From Comamonas composti DSM 21721 (GTDB lineage: Bacteria > Pseudomonadota > Gammaproteobacteria > Burkholderiales > Burkholderiaceae_C), in the NCBI RefSeq assembly GCF_000429845.1, contig NZ_AUCQ01000003.1, positions 124,001-188,000 on the forward strand: 64,000 nucleotides of DNA, given 5' to 3'. How positions within the stretch are numbered: the stretch's first letter is position 1; the number at the start of each line of letters is the position of its first letter. The notes under the pieces are model-generated. The model was not told the DNA's origin, made no database searches, and worked only from the letters and a program-made list of their open reading frames with translations. Made by a program: the position numbers and the translations under genes. Of the stretch, positions 25,235-34,096 are shown piece after piece.

Positions 25235-26692
25235 CTAGACGCCCCAGCGCGGGATGTGGTGCGAGCCCATGGAGACGGCCACGTTCTTGGGTTCGCAGAA
25301 CACTTCGTAGCTCCAGGTGCCCCCTTCGCGGCCCGTGCCCGAGCCCTTGGTGCCGCCAAAGGGCTGGCGCAGGTCGCGCACGTTCTGGCTGTTGACGAAG
25401 CACATGCCGGCCTCGATGGCTGCGGCCACGCGGTGGGCACGGCCCGTGCTCTCGGTCCATACATAGCTCGACAGCCCGTACTGGGTGTCGTTGGCCAGGC
25501 GGATGGCTTCGGCCTCGTCGCCGAACGGAATGATGCAGGCCACGGGGCCGAAGATCTCTTCCTGGGCGATCTGCATGCGGTTGTCCACATCGGCAAACAC
25601 CGTGGGCAGCACGTAGTTGCCCTTGCTCACGCGTGCGGGCAGCACGGGGGCGTCGAGCCCGCCGCACAGCATGCTGGCACCCTCTTTCTGGCCCAGCTCG
25701 ATGTAGTGGCGTACCTTGGCCAGATGGCCCTGGCTGATCATGGGGCCGACGATGGTCTTCTCATCCAGCGGGTCGCCCACGGTGATGCGCTTGGCGCGCT
25801 CCACGAAGCGATCCACGAACTTCGCGTAAATGCCTTTTTGCACCAGGATGCGGCTGCCGGCCGTGCAGCGCTCGCCGTTGTTGCTGAAGATCATGAAGAT
25901 GGCCGCGTCCAGCGCGCGTTCGAAATCCGCGTCGTCGAAGATCACGAACGGGCTCTTGCCGCCCAGCTCCATGCTGAATTTCTTGAGGCCCGCAGCCTGC
26001 ACGATGCGGTTGCCCGTGGCCGTGGAGCCCGTGAACGAAACGGCGCGCACGTCGCGGTGCGCCACCAGGGGCTCGCCCGCATCCTTGCCATAGCCATGCA
26101 CGAGGTTGAGCACGCCGGCGGGGATGCCGGCCTCCAGCGCGAGCTCGCCCAGGCGCGCAGCGCTCATGGGCGAGAGCTCGCTCATCTTGAGCACGGCCGT
26201 GTTGCCGAAGGCCAGGCAGGGCGCAACCTTCCAGGTCGCGGTCATGAAGGGCACGTTCCAGGGCGAGATCAGCGCGCACACGCCCACGGGGTGGAACAGC
26301 GTGTAGTTCAGGTGCGTGGGCGTGGGGTAGGTGTGGCCGTCCACGCGTGTGCACATCTCGGCGAAGTAGTAGAAGTTGTCGGCGGCGCGCGGTATCAGCT
26401 GCTTGCCTGTCTGCGCAATCACCTGGCCGCAGTCGTTGGTTTCGGTCTCCGCGATTTCCGGCACATGCTGGGCGATCAGGTCACCCAGCTTGCGCACCAG
26501 CTTGGCGCGCTCGGTGGCCGCAAGGCCCGCCCATTTGGGAAAGGCCTCCTTGGCTGCGGCCACGGCGGCGTTGACCTCATCGGCTCCGCCTGCGGCAACC
26601 TCGGCGATCACATCCTGCGTGGCCGGGTTGATGTTTTCAAAATAGTTCTTGCCGGCGACGGCGCGGCCATTGATCAGGTGGTCGATTTTCAT
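25235..26692 (-). CDS. hpaE: 5-carboxymethyl-2-hydroxymuconate semialdehyde dehydrogenase
   Basis: A 485-residue NAD-dependent aldehyde dehydrogenase that oxidises the ring-cleavage aldehyde of homoprotocatechuate. Visible motifs are SPWNVPFM (cofactor), FTGSTATG, the general base in MELGGKSPF, the catalytic cysteine in NNGERCTAGSR and EEIFGPV. An AAGGG site lies about eight bases before ATG 26692. The operon context with hpaG, hpaF and hpaH makes the substrate assignment strong. Confidence 0.94.
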   Translation of the reverse strand: MKIDHLINGRAVAGKNYFENINPATQDVIAEVAAGGADEVNAAVAAAKEAFPKWAGLAATERAKLVRKLGDLIAQHVPEIAETETNDCGQVIAQTGKQLIPRAADNFYYFAEMCTRVDGHTYPTPTHLNYTLFHPVGVCALISPWNVPFMTATWKVAPCLAFGNTAVLKMSELSPMSAARLGELALEAGIPAGVLNLVHGYGKDAGEPLVAHRDVRAVSFTGSTATGNRIVQAAGLKKFSMELGGKSPFVIFDDADFERALDAAIFMIFSNNGERCTAGSRILVQKGIYAKFVDRFVERAKRITVGDPLDEKTIVGPMISQGHLAKVRHYIELGQKEGASMLCGGLDAPVLPARVSKGNYVLPTVFADVDNRMQIAQEEIFGPVACIIPFGDEAEAIRLANDTQYGLSSYVWTESTGRAHRVAAAIEAGMCFVNSQNVRDLRQPFGGTKGSGTGREGGTWSYEVFCEPKNVAVSMGSHHIPRWGV

Positions 26693-26756
26693 TTGATATT
26701 CCCTTGGGAGGTCAGCATTCGGGCTGCTGGTTTTTGCGAGGTGGTGGTGCGGCGGC

Positions 26757-27512
26757 TCAGGCTGCAACCAGGGTGTTGACCAGCGTGCCCAGGCCGTCGA
26801 TCTCGGTCTCGACCGCGTCGCCGGGCTGTACGTTGACCACGCCGTCGGGCGTGCCCGTGAGGATCACATCGCCGGGCTGCAGGGTCATGATGGCGCTCAG
26901 GTACTCGATGAGATCGGGGATGCGGTGGATCATGTCGCCCGTATGGCCGGTTTGCGTGAGCTCGCCGTTCACACGGGTGCGCAGGCCCAGGGCATGGGGG
27001 TCGGGAATGTCGGCCGCATCGACCAGCCAGGGGCCGATCACGGTGCAGGCATCGCGGTTCTTCACGCGCAGATTGGGGCGATAGAAGTTCTCCAGGTAGT
27101 CACGCACCGCGTAGTCGTTGCACACCGTATAGCCGGCCACGCAGGCCATGGCGTCGGCGGCCTTGACGCGCCTGGCGGTCTTGCCGATGACCACGGCCAG
27201 CTCGCACTCGTAGTGCATGAAGCCGGCGTCGGCCGGGCGCGGGGTCTGGGCGCGATGGCCGATGAGCGCATTCGCGCCCTTGAGAAACACCAGGGGCGCA
27301 TCTTTGGCCGTCACCGTGAGCTCGCGCGAGAGCTCCTTCACATGGTCTGCATAGTTGAGCCCCAGCGCAATGATGGTGCCGAACTCCAGCGGCGGCAGCC
27401 ATTGCACCTCGGTCTCGGCCACGCTGCGCCCGCATGGCAGCAGCACCTGGCCTGGCTGTCCAGGGGTCACGGCCTGTACACGGCCTTCAAACATCACGCG
27501 TCCGTGTTTCAT
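26757..27512 (-). CDS. hpaG2: Homoprotocatechuate-pathway decarboxylase/isomerase, HpaG2-like
   Basis: A 251-residue fumarylacetoacetase-fold protein equal to one half of E. coli HpaG, which decarboxylates and isomerises 5-oxo-pent-3-ene-1,2,5-tricarboxylate. The metal triad is visible in HYECELAVVIGKTAR, with GYTVCNDYAVRD and TGTPDGV. The first half is a separate gene upstream (27509-28186), and the two overlap by 4 bases, so a split HpaG made of two polypeptides is likely. Confidence 0.9.
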   Translation of the reverse strand: MKHGRVMFEGRVQAVTPGQPGQVLLPCGRSVAETEVQWLPPLEFGTIIALGLNYADHVKELSRELTVTAKDAPLVFLKGANALIGHRAQTPRPADAGFMHYECELAVVIGKTARRVKAADAMACVAGYTVCNDYAVRDYLENFYRPNLRVKNRDACTVIGPWLVDAADIPDPHALGLRTRVNGELTQTGHTGDMIHRIPDLIEYLSAIMTLQPGDVILTGTPDGVVNVQPGDAVETEIDGLGTLVNTLVAA

Positions 27513-28186
27513 GCCAATTCCTCCAGCACCAGGCTGTGGTGCAAAGCGCCCAATCCGGCCACCTCGATGCGCACCTCGTCGCCGGGCCGGGCCTGGGGTG
27601 CGCCTTCTCCGGGGCCGAGCAGAAGCACGTCGCCAGCGGCCAGCGTCATGAACTCCGTCACGTCGGCGATCAGCTGCGAGGCAGGGCGCACCAGGTCGGC
27701 AAAGCTGCGCTCATAGACCGGGCGGCCGTTGAGTGCCAGCTGCAGGCGGGCCGTGTTCACATCGAAGCCCGGCAGGGGCTGCAGCAGATCGCCCATGGGG
27801 CAGAAGCCGTCGCGGCAGCGCTGGACGATGGCCGGGCGGTAATAGTTTTCGTGGGGCAGGGTGATGTCGCTGACGATGACGTAGCCGGCCACGTAGTCCA
27901 TGGCCTGCGCTGGCGCAACCTGCGTTGCCGCCCGGCCCATGACCAGGCCCAGCGTGGCATCCAGGCGCACGACGCCCGGGTCCGCCGGAACAGCCACGGC
28001 AGCGCCGCTGCGCGCCCAGGTATTGCGCGGCTTGATGTAGAGCACGGGCGCCTTGGGGGCGGCCTTGTAGGGCGGGCTGTCGAACTGAGGCGCGAGGCGC
28101 GTCAGGGTGGCGCGGTCGTTGAGCAGTGCGCCGTAGACCGTGCCCAGCGGCATGCCGCTTTGGAGAGCAAAGGCTTGAGTTTCCAT
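27509..28186 (-). CDS. hpaG1: Homoprotocatechuate-pathway decarboxylase/isomerase, HpaG1-like
   Basis: A 225-residue fumarylacetoacetase-fold protein matching the other half of HpaG. The usual E-x-E metal pair is replaced by VRLDATLGLVMG, so the metal site looks altered, as in one of the two repeats of fused HpaG. AGYVIVSDITLPHE is the fold's second motif. It is the first gene of the operon; its ATG is only about 18 bases from the inferred transcript start and no Shine-Dalgarno site is seen. Confidence 0.88.
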   Translation of the reverse strand: METQAFALQSGMPLGTVYGALLNDRATLTRLAPQFDSPPYKAAPKAPVLYIKPRNTWARSGAAVAVPADPGVVRLDATLGLVMGRAATQVAPAQAMDYVAGYVIVSDITLPHENYYRPAIVQRCRDGFCPMGDLLQPLPGFDVNTARLQLALNGRPVYERSFADLVRPASQLIADVTEFMTLAAGDVLLLGPGEGAPQARPGDEVRIEVAGLGALHHSLVLEELA

Positions 28187-28196
28187 GGCTGATATT

Positions 28197-28214
28197 TAAT
28201 TAACATGTTAATTA
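28197..28214. promoter_or_regulatory. Perfect 18-bp palindrome, likely HpaR operator
   Basis: TAATTAACATGTTAATTA is fully self-complementary and typical in size and composition for MarR-family sites. It overlaps the -10 element and start point of the hpaG1 promoter, where a bound repressor would block RNA polymerase. Confidence 0.75.
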
Positions 28215-28239
28215 TTAAAGCCATATTCAGGATCGTCAA
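28211..28239 (-). promoter_or_regulatory. Sigma-70 promoter of the hpa operon
   Basis: On the minus strand TTGACG (28239-28234), a 17-base spacer, then AATAAT (28216-28211). Each hexamer differs from consensus at one position. Initiation is expected near 28204, inside the palindrome. Confidence 0.75.
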
Positions 28240-28688
28240 CTTGGATTGTCAAGGGGTTTACCCTTGGTTGCATTGCTCCGAGGAAGAGCTGTGGCACAGG
28301 CTGTGGAGTCGCTGGGGCATGGGCCTGATGCGCGTGAACTTGCGCAGAGCCACGGATCGCGTGGCCACACACAGGAGCAGCTCGATGCAGTGGCAAAGCT
28401 GCTCAAGAGGCAGGGCATCCCCGGCCTGAGCGCTTGCCGGTATGGCCCCTTCCCCCGAAGGGGAGGGCTTTGATGGCATCGGTTTTGAGATGCGATGGCC
28501 CTGGCCCAATGAGCGGCCCAGGATGACGCTGGGCTGGTGCAAGCCGATCGATGTTTATGCACAATACCTAGCTCAGCTTGCTTTGCAGCCTGAATCCGTG
28601 CATTGATGCTTTGCTGCACTTCGACTTGAATCCGTCCCTACAGGACAAGCGAAAGCAGCTCTCTTTATTGGAATAAGCAGGACGCCCG
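28240..28688. other. Intergenic region without a supported gene
   Basis: About 450 bp between the hpa promoter and the next gene. Short open frames exist on both strands but have no start signals or recognisable product. A CCCTTCCCCCGAAGGGGAGGG hairpin near 28444-28465 resembles a fragment of repeat family B. Confidence 0.5.
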
Positions 28689-28982
28689 ATGTTTGTTGTG
28701 ATCTTTCGCGCCAAGGTGCGCGAGCTGGACGAGCAGTATTCACGCATGGCGGCGCGCATGCGCGAGCTGGCCTTGAACGAGTTCGGCTGCCTGGAGTTCC
28801 ATGCGGTCACCGAAGGAGAGAATGAGGTCGCTCTTTCCTACTGGCCCAGCGAAGAGGCCATCCGTGCCTGGAAGTCCCATCCCGAGCATCTGCTCGCGCA
28901 AGGCCTGGGCCGCGAGCGCTGGTATGCCTCGTACTGCGTGCAGGTGGCCAGCATAGGGCGCGAGTACCGCATGGCCGGCTGA
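28689..28982 (+). CDS. Antibiotic biosynthesis monooxygenase (ABM)-like protein
   Basis: A 97-residue dimeric alpha/beta-barrel protein. The pattern (MFVVIFRAKV, then ELALNEFGCLEFHAV and EVALSYWPSEEAIRAWKSHPEH) is typical of ABM-domain proteins, which include cofactor-free oxygenases and stress proteins. AGGA lies seven bases before the start. It is followed by a strong palindromic terminator. The substrate cannot be inferred. Confidence 0.85.
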   Translation: MFVVIFRAKVRELDEQYSRMAARMRELALNEFGCLEFHAVTEGENEVALSYWPSEEAIRAWKSHPEHLLAQGLGRERWYASYCVQVASIGREYRMAG

Positions 28983-29000
28983 AGCCCGGCCGACCCGCCA

Positions 29001-29034
29001 TGCAAAAAGGAGCGCCGAGGCGCTCCTTTTTGCA
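29001..29034. terminator. Bidirectional Rho-independent terminator
   Basis: Perfect 16-base arms (TGCAAAAAGGAGCGCC and its complement) around a 2-base centre. The GC stem is flanked by A5 and T5 runs, so it works for the ABM gene rightwards and pckG leftwards. Confidence 0.92.
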
Positions 29035-29076
29035 TCAACCCCAGGGGCGCTAAGCTCCGGGCTCGGGAGAAGGCGC

Positions 29077-30942
29077 TCAGGCCGCGAGGCGCTTTTCGAG
29101 CTCGGCCTTGGTGGCCAGCATTTCCTGGGGCAGCTTGTAGGCCAGCTTGTCGAAGTGCTCGCTGTGCAGCTTCATCTCCTCGGTCCAGGCGGCCTTGTCG
29201 AGGCTGGTCACGTCGGCGAACTGGGCGGGCGTGAATTCCAGGCCGGACCAGTTGATCTCGGCGTACTCGGGGGCGATGCCGAAGGCTGTCTGTCGGCCTG
29301 CGGCCTGGCCTTCGATGCGGTCGATCATCCACTTGAGCACGCGCATGTTCTCGCCATAGCCGGGCCAGACGAACTTGCCCTGCTCGTTCTTGCGGAACCA
29401 GTTGGTGGTGAAGATCTTGGGCAGCTGCGCGCCCTGACCTTCGAGCTTGGTGCCCAGGCTCAGCCAGTGCTGGAAGTACTCACTCATGTTGTAGCCCATG
29501 AAGGGCAGCATGGCGAAGGGGTCGCGGCGCACCACGCCCTGGGCGCCGAAAGCTGCGGCCGTGGTCTCGGAGCCCATGGTGGCTGCCATGTACACACCTT
29601 CCACCCAGTCGCGCGCCTCGGTCACCAGCGGCACGGTGGTGGAGCGGCGGCCGCCGAAGATGAAGGCATCGATCTTCACGCCGCGCGCATCGTCCCAGGC
29701 CTCGTCCAGGGCCGGGTTGTTGATGGCCGAGACCGTGAAGCGCGCATTCGGGTGGGCAGCCTTGGCGCCGGTTTCCTTGGCGATCTGCGGCGTCCAGTCC
29801 TTGCCCTGCCAGTCGATCAGATGCTCGGGCAGGCTGCCCGTATCCTTTTCCATGCCTTCCCACCATACGTCGCCGTCATCGGTCAGGGCCACGTTCGTGA
29901 AGATCACGTTCTTGTCCAGGCTGGCCATGCAGTTGGGGTTGGTGTGGTAATTGGTGCCGGGGGCCACGCCGAAATAGCCGGCTTCGGGGTTGATGGCGCG
30001 CAGCGAGCCGTCGGCCTGGGGCTTGATCCAGGCAATGTCGTCGCCAATGGTCGTGACCTTCCAGCCTTCGAAGGCCTTGGGCGGCACCAGCATGGAGAAG
30101 TTGGTCTTGCCGCAGGCGCTGGGAAAGGCCGCAGCCACGTGGTACTTCTTGCCCTCGGGATTGGTCACACCCAGGATGAGCATGTGCTCGGCCAGCCAGC
30201 CCTGGTCGCGGCCCATGGTGGAGGCGATGCGCAACGCAAAGCACTTCTTGCCCAGCAGCGCATTGCCGCCGTAGCCCGAGCCATACGACCAGATCTCGCG
30301 CGTTTCGGGGTAGTGCACGATGTACTTGGTCTTGTTGCAGGGCCAGCTGGTCTGGTCTTTTTCACCAGCGGCCAGCGGCGCGCCCACGGTGTGCATGCAG
30401 GGAACGAACTCGCCGTTCTCGCCGATCACGTCATACACGGCCTTGCCCATGCGCGTCATGATCTTCATGTTCACCGCCACATAGGCGCTGTCGGACAGCT
30501 CCACGCCCACATGGGCTATGGGGCTGCCCAGGGGGCCCATGGAGAAGGGCACGACATACATGGTGCGGCCGGCCATGCAGCCATCGAATAGCGGCTGCAG
30601 CGTGGCACGCATCTCGGCGGGCGCCATCCAGTTGTTGGTCGGGCCGGCATCTTCCTTCTTTTCGGAGCAGATATAGGTGCGGTCTTCGACGCGCGCCACG
30701 TCCGAGGGGTCGGACCAGGCCAGATAGCTGCCGGGGCGCTTGGCAGGATTGAGCTTCTTGAACGTGCCCGCATCCACCAACTGCTGGCACAGCTGGTCAT
30801 ATTCCTCTTGCGAGCCATCGCACCAGTGAATCCTGGCCGGCTTGCACAAAGCGGCCATCTCGGCCACCCAGGCAATCAGGCGGCGGTTTTTGACGTAGGC
30901 AGGCGCCTGGAGATCCAGGCCTTGGATTACGGGTGCATTCAT
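29077..30942 (-). CDS. pckG: Phosphoenolpyruvate carboxykinase (GTP)
   Basis: A 621-residue GTP-dependent PEP carboxykinase converting oxaloacetate to PEP for gluconeogenesis, needed for growth on aromatics and organic acids. The active-site P-loop [12 protein letters not shown] with its mobile cysteine is near residue 280. The metal- and substrate-binding [13 protein letters not shown] and [18 protein letters not shown] are present. ATG 30942 gives the normal family length. It is monocistronic, ending at the palindromic terminator. Confidence 0.96.
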   Translation of the reverse strand: MNAPVIQGLDLQAPAYVKNRRLIAWVAEMAALCKPARIHWCDGSQEEYDQLCQQLVDAGTFKKLNPAKRPGSYLAWSDPSDVARVEDRTYICSEKKEDAGPTNNWMAPAEMRATLQPLFDGCMAGRTMYVVPFSMGPLGSPIAHVGVELSDSAYVAVNMKIMTRMGKAVYDVIGENGEFVPCMHTVGAPLAAGEKDQTSWPCNKTKYIVHYPETREIWSYGSGYGGNALLGKKCFALRIASTMGRDQGWLAEHMLILGVTNPEGKKYHVAAAFPSACGKTNFSMLVPPKAFEGWKVTTIGDDIAWIKPQADGSLRAINPEAGYFGVAPGTNYHTNPNCMASLDKNVIFTNVALTDDGDVWWEGMEKDTGSLPEHLIDWQGKDWTPQIAKETGAKAAHPNARFTVSAINNPALDEAWDDARGVKIDAFIFGGRRSTTVPLVTEARDWVEGVYMAATMGSETTAAAFGAQGVVRRDPFAMLPFMGYNMSEYFQHWLSLGTKLEGQGAQLPKIFTTNWFRKNEQGKFVWPGYGENMRVLKWMIDRIEGQAAGRQTAFGIAPEYAEINWSGLEFTPAQFADVTSLDKAAWTEEMKLHSEHFDKLAYKLPQEMLATKAELEKRLAA

Positions 30943-30959
30943 CGCAGAGCTTTCTTCAA

Positions 30960-30980
30960 TTGAAAAAACCAATTTTTCAA
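30960..30980. promoter_or_regulatory. Inverted repeat upstream of pckG
   Basis: Perfect 8-base arms TTGAAAAA and TTTTTCAA with a 5-base loop, 18 bases before the pckG start. It could be an operator or an RNA hairpin; no regulator is evident. Confidence 0.35.
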
Positions 30981-31182
30981 AGAAGACGAGGGCAGAAAAG
31001 TCGTCATCTTTGAGAAAAAGGCTTGTCAGCGCATGAAGAAGCAGGCTTGCTGACCTGGCCTGCAGCCGGGGACTCGATTCTAGGGAGAGGGATTTTATTT
31101 GTCAGCAATATGACGGCCAAAACTATGCAATATATGCATTAATAAATGCTCAAAATTGAGGATTGGTGCTTATTTTTTGCGC

Positions 31183-31208
31183 AAAAAAAGCTCCGCCAAG
31201 GCGGAGCC
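31183..31208 (-). terminator. Rho-independent terminator of the small membrane protein gene
   Basis: On the minus strand GGCTCCGCC, a 3-base loop, GGCGGAGC, then a run of seven T. It lies 17 bases after the stop codon of the 47-codon gene. Confidence 0.88.
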
Positions 31209-31224
31209 GGTGCAGAGCAGGCAA

Positions 31225-31368
31225 TCAGGCCATGGTCACGGCAATGAAGGCCAGAATGAACATCATCACGGCGCCAGCGAGTGGAATGATGAAAGGGATA
31301 TAGGGCGTAATGGATTCAACCGCATCGCTGGTTTCTGCGGCGTTGTTCTCTACGGGATCGTGCGACAT
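31225..31368 (-). CDS. Small single-pass membrane protein (47 residues), unknown function
   Basis: A 47-codon gene begins MSHDPVENNA and ends at TGA 31225-31227. Residues 1-22 are polar and acidic; residues about 24-46 (IPFIIPLAGAVMMFILAFIA) form one hydrophobic helix. It has a near-perfect Shine-Dalgarno site (TAAGGAGAG, six bases before ATG) and its own terminator, so it is very likely expressed. I do not recognise the family. Small helices of this kind often serve as accessory subunits of membrane complexes or transporters, but nothing nearby identifies a partner. Confidence 0.8.
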   Translation of the reverse strand: MSHDPVENNAAETSDAVESITPYIPFIIPLAGAVMMFILAFIAVTMA

Positions 31369-31489
31369 GCTGAACTCTCCTTATAGATAAAGGACGGGGG
31401 CATAGCGAACCATTCTAGGTAGGGCTTTGCATGCCGGCCTCTGGGGAAAGCCATGAGGCCGGCAGTAGATTGGATGGAGACCGACCCCG

Positions 31490-31612
31490 GCTTTCCATAC
31501 AGGCGCGCGGCGGCAGCTCCGTCATGCGGCGGAAGAACCCGATGAAGGCCGCATCGCTGGCAAAGTCCAGGGTCCTGGTCACCCATTCCAGAGAGCCCTG
31601 GGAGGCCAGGCG
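31490..31612 (-). pseudogene. Remnant of an AraC-family C-terminal HTH
   Basis: About 40 codons on the minus strand read LEWVTRTLDFASDAAFIGFF and then RRMTELPPRAC, matching the second helix-turn-helix of AraC proteins (FxxxxxFxRxFRRxxGxxPxxYR). The surrounding frame is unrelated and no start or N-terminal domain exists, so this looks like the decayed end of a regulator gene. Confidence 0.5.
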
Positions 31613-31759
31613 CTGCGGCAGCTCGCTTTGGATCTTGGCTATTACAGCCTGCTCGGCCTGAGTGCAGCAGCTGGCTGGGTCTGCTTGGCCACAGCCCTGG
31701 TCGCGGGCGGGTTCAGGCCCGAGCGCCTGCATGGACCAGGGCCCACTGGCGGGAAGCGC

Positions 31760-32965
31760 TCAGACCGCGCTGACTTGCATGTCCTGAGCTTGCAGTGCAG
31801 CCATGACTTCCTGTGCATGGTCCTGGTTGCGGGTCTGCAGGACCAGCTCGATCTCCACGCTTTGCGCGGCCAGCAGCGTGAAAGCTCGCTGGTGGTGGAC
31901 CTCGGCGATGTTCGCGCCTGCAGCGGCCACGGTGGCTGTGATGCGCGCGAGCACGCCGGGCACATCGCGGGCGTTGACCTTGAGACGAGTCAGCCGGCCC
32001 GAGCGCACCATGCCACGCTCGATGATGGAGGCCAGCAGCATGGGATCGATGTTGCCGCCCGAGAGCACCAGGCCCACCTTTTTGCCCGCAAATCGCTGAG
32101 GGTGGCGCAGCAGGGCCGCGAGTGCGGCGGCCCCCGCGCCTTCGACCAGGGTCTTTTCTATCTCCAGCAGCATGAGCACGGCCTGCTCTATGTCGCCCTC
32201 GTCCACCAGCAGCAAATCGTCGACCAGGCGCCTGACGATCTGCGTGGTGATCTCGCCGGGCTGGGTCACGGCAATGCCCTCGGCGATCGTGGAGCTGCCC
32301 ATGGGAAGATCCTCATGGCGCACGGCATTCACCATGGCTGCAAAGCGCTGGGCCTGCACGCCAATGACCTCGATGCCGGGTTTGAGGCCCTTGGCGGCCG
32401 TGGCCACGCCTGCGATCAGGCCGCCGCCGCCCACGGCCACGACCAGTTGCTCCAGATCAGGCTGCGCGGCCAGCATCTCCAGGGCCAGCGTGCCCTGGCC
32501 GGCTGCTATCTGCACATCGTCATAGGGGTGGACGAAGACCAGGCCTTGTTGCTCGGCCAGTGCATACGCATGCTGACGCGCCTCGGCCAGGGTGTCGCCG
32601 TGCAGAACCACCTCGGCACCAAAACCGCGCGTGCGCTCGACCTTGACCCCGGGCGTGAAGCGCGGCATGACGATGACCGCGCGCAGCCCCAGGCGCTCGG
32701 CGTGATAGGCCACGCCCTGGGCGTGGTTGCCCGCGCTCATGGCGACCACGCCGCGCGCGCGTTCCTGTGCAGACAACTGGGCCAGCTTGTTGAAGGCGCC
32801 ACGCTCCTTGAACGAGGCTGTGAATTGCAGGTTCTCAAACTTGAGGAATACCTGCGCTCCCGTGATCCGGGACAGCGTGAGCGACTCTACGCAGGGTGTC
32901 TCCAGCACGGCGCCGCGCAGGCGTTCTGCGGCGCGTTGAATGTCGTTGAGCTTGAGCTTGAGCAT
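31760..32965 (-). CDS. ilvA: Threonine dehydratase (threonine ammonia-lyase)
   Basis: A 401-residue fold-type II PLP enzyme deaminating threonine to 2-oxobutyrate. PLP lysine Lys53 (FTASFKERGA), phosphate-binding GGGGLI near 180 and a C-terminal ACT domain (about 325-401: NARDVPGVLARITATVAAAGANIAEVHH). With one short ACT domain it is the TdcB/short IlvA type rather than the two-ACT biosynthetic form; whether it is biosynthetic or catabolic is unclear. ATG 32965 starts the conserved part. Confidence 0.9.
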   Translation of the reverse strand: MLKLKLNDIQRAAERLRGAVLETPCVESLTLSRITGAQVFLKFENLQFTASFKERGAFNKLAQLSAQERARGVVAMSAGNHAQGVAYHAERLGLRAVIVMPRFTPGVKVERTRGFGAEVVLHGDTLAEARQHAYALAEQQGLVFVHPYDDVQIAAGQGTLALEMLAAQPDLEQLVVAVGGGGLIAGVATAAKGLKPGIEVIGVQAQRFAAMVNAVRHEDLPMGSSTIAEGIAVTQPGEITTQIVRRLVDDLLLVDEGDIEQAVLMLLEIEKTLVEGAGAAALAALLRHPQRFAGKKVGLVLSGGNIDPMLLASIIERGMVRSGRLTRLKVNARDVPGVLARITATVAAAGANIAEVHHQRAFTLLAAQSVEIELVLQTRNQDHAQEVMAALQAQDMQVSAV

Positions 32966-33045
32966 GGCGCATTGTGGCGCAGGCCTGCGCATCTGCTGTG
33001 CGAGGCTGCTATGCACTGGTGTAGCAAGGCGTAAGCATCGACATC

Positions 33046-33064
33046 TAAAATGGGAATCATTATC
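33046..33064. promoter_or_regulatory. Fur box upstream of the AraC gene
   Basis: The 19 bases match GATAATGATAATCATTATC at 15 of 19 positions, with AATCATTATC exact. It lies 20-38 bases before the AraC start, so iron-loaded Fur would repress it. Confidence 0.8.
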
Positions 33065-33083
33065 AGAAAATTTTGGGCGGGAT

Positions 33084-34094
33084 ATGGCTGTTTCCTCCGC
33101 TGCCCGCCCACCGCGCTGGATGGGGCTGGGCACTGTACGCGCGAGCGACTTCGAGGCGCCTGCGCTCGACTTTCTCGATGCCGAAGTCCAGGCCCAGCAA
33201 GTGCTGATGGCCGGCCATGTTCAAGCCCTACAGTTGCAGCGCGGTCTCTGGCTGCATGGTGTCGAGGCCAGCGACCTGTGCACGCTGCGCTCCAGCGTGC
33301 CGGCCGAGCCTGGCCTGCATCTGGTGGTGTTGCTCGAAGGACGCGTGGACGTGGCCTTTGGCGGGCAGCGCTTGCAAATGCAGGTCGATCCTCTGACAGG
33401 CCCTCAAACAGGTGCCTGCGGGGCCGTGGTGCATTCACGCCCGGGTGATGCGTTTGTGCGCCGCTGGCAGCGTGGCAAATACGAGCGCAAGCTCAGCTTG
33501 AGTGCAGAGGCCTGCTGGCTGGAGGACCAGACCATGGACTGGGCCGCACTGCAGTTGCTGTGTCACTGGCGTCAGCACCAGCAACTGGTCATACGCCCAT
33601 GGCAGCCTTCGGTGCGTGCCGTAGCGGTGGCCGAGCAGATCATCCAGCTTGCGCGCGAAGCCAGGACGCCGGTGCTGTTGCTCAGCCGAGCGCTGGAGTT
33701 GATGCACGAGGCCTTGCAGTCGCTGTCGGAAAGCCCGCAGGGTCAGGAAGCCCAGGCTGCACCGCTGGGCCTGCGCGAGCATCAACGCCTGATGAGGCTC
33801 AAGGCCGTGCTGGACAGCGAAACCGAGTGCTTCCGCCCCCTGCCCGATATTGCGCGCGACATAGGGCTCAGCCCCAGTGCGTTGCAGCGTCAGTTTCGTC
33901 AGGTGTTCGGCAGCAGCATCGACGAGTACCGCCGGGACCAGCGCCTGGAACGGGCCTGGGCCCAACTGGAGCAGACCGGGTGCAGTGTGTCCGAGGCCGC
34001 GCATGCGGCCGGCTATACCAGCGCGGCCAATTTCTCGACTGCCTTCAAACGGCGCTACGGTATATCGCCGAAATGGGTGAGAGCCAAGGTCTAG
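33084..34094 (+). CDS. AraC-family regulator, PchR-like, Fur-controlled
   Basis: A 336-residue protein with a C-terminal double HTH (about 235-335: LPDIARDIGLSPSALQRQFR and VSEAAHAAGYTSAANFSTAFKRRYG) and an N-terminal ligand-binding region. With the Fur box it resembles PchR-type regulators that sense a ferric siderophore and activate its receptor genes. No receptor or siderophore gene is adjacent, so its target may be remote. The longer frame from 32940 overlaps ilvA and is not favoured. Confidence 0.88.
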   Translation: MAVSSAARPPRWMGLGTVRASDFEAPALDFLDAEVQAQQVLMAGHVQALQLQRGLWLHGVEASDLCTLRSSVPAEPGLHLVVLLEGRVDVAFGGQRLQMQVDPLTGPQTGACGAVVHSRPGDAFVRRWQRGKYERKLSLSAEACWLEDQTMDWAALQLLCHWRQHQQLVIRPWQPSVRAVAVAEQIIQLAREARTPVLLLSRALELMHEALQSLSESPQGQEAQAAPLGLREHQRLMRLKAVLDSETECFRPLPDIARDIGLSPSALQRQFRQVFGSSIDEYRRDQRLERAWAQLEQTGCSVSEAAHAAGYTSAANFSTAFKRRYGISPKWVRAKV

Positions 34095-34096
34095 CC

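Noticed and set aside
28246-28473. 75-codon plus-strand frame in the gap after the hpa promoter
   Set aside because: No ribosome site, no recognised motif, and it ends in a repeat-like hairpin.
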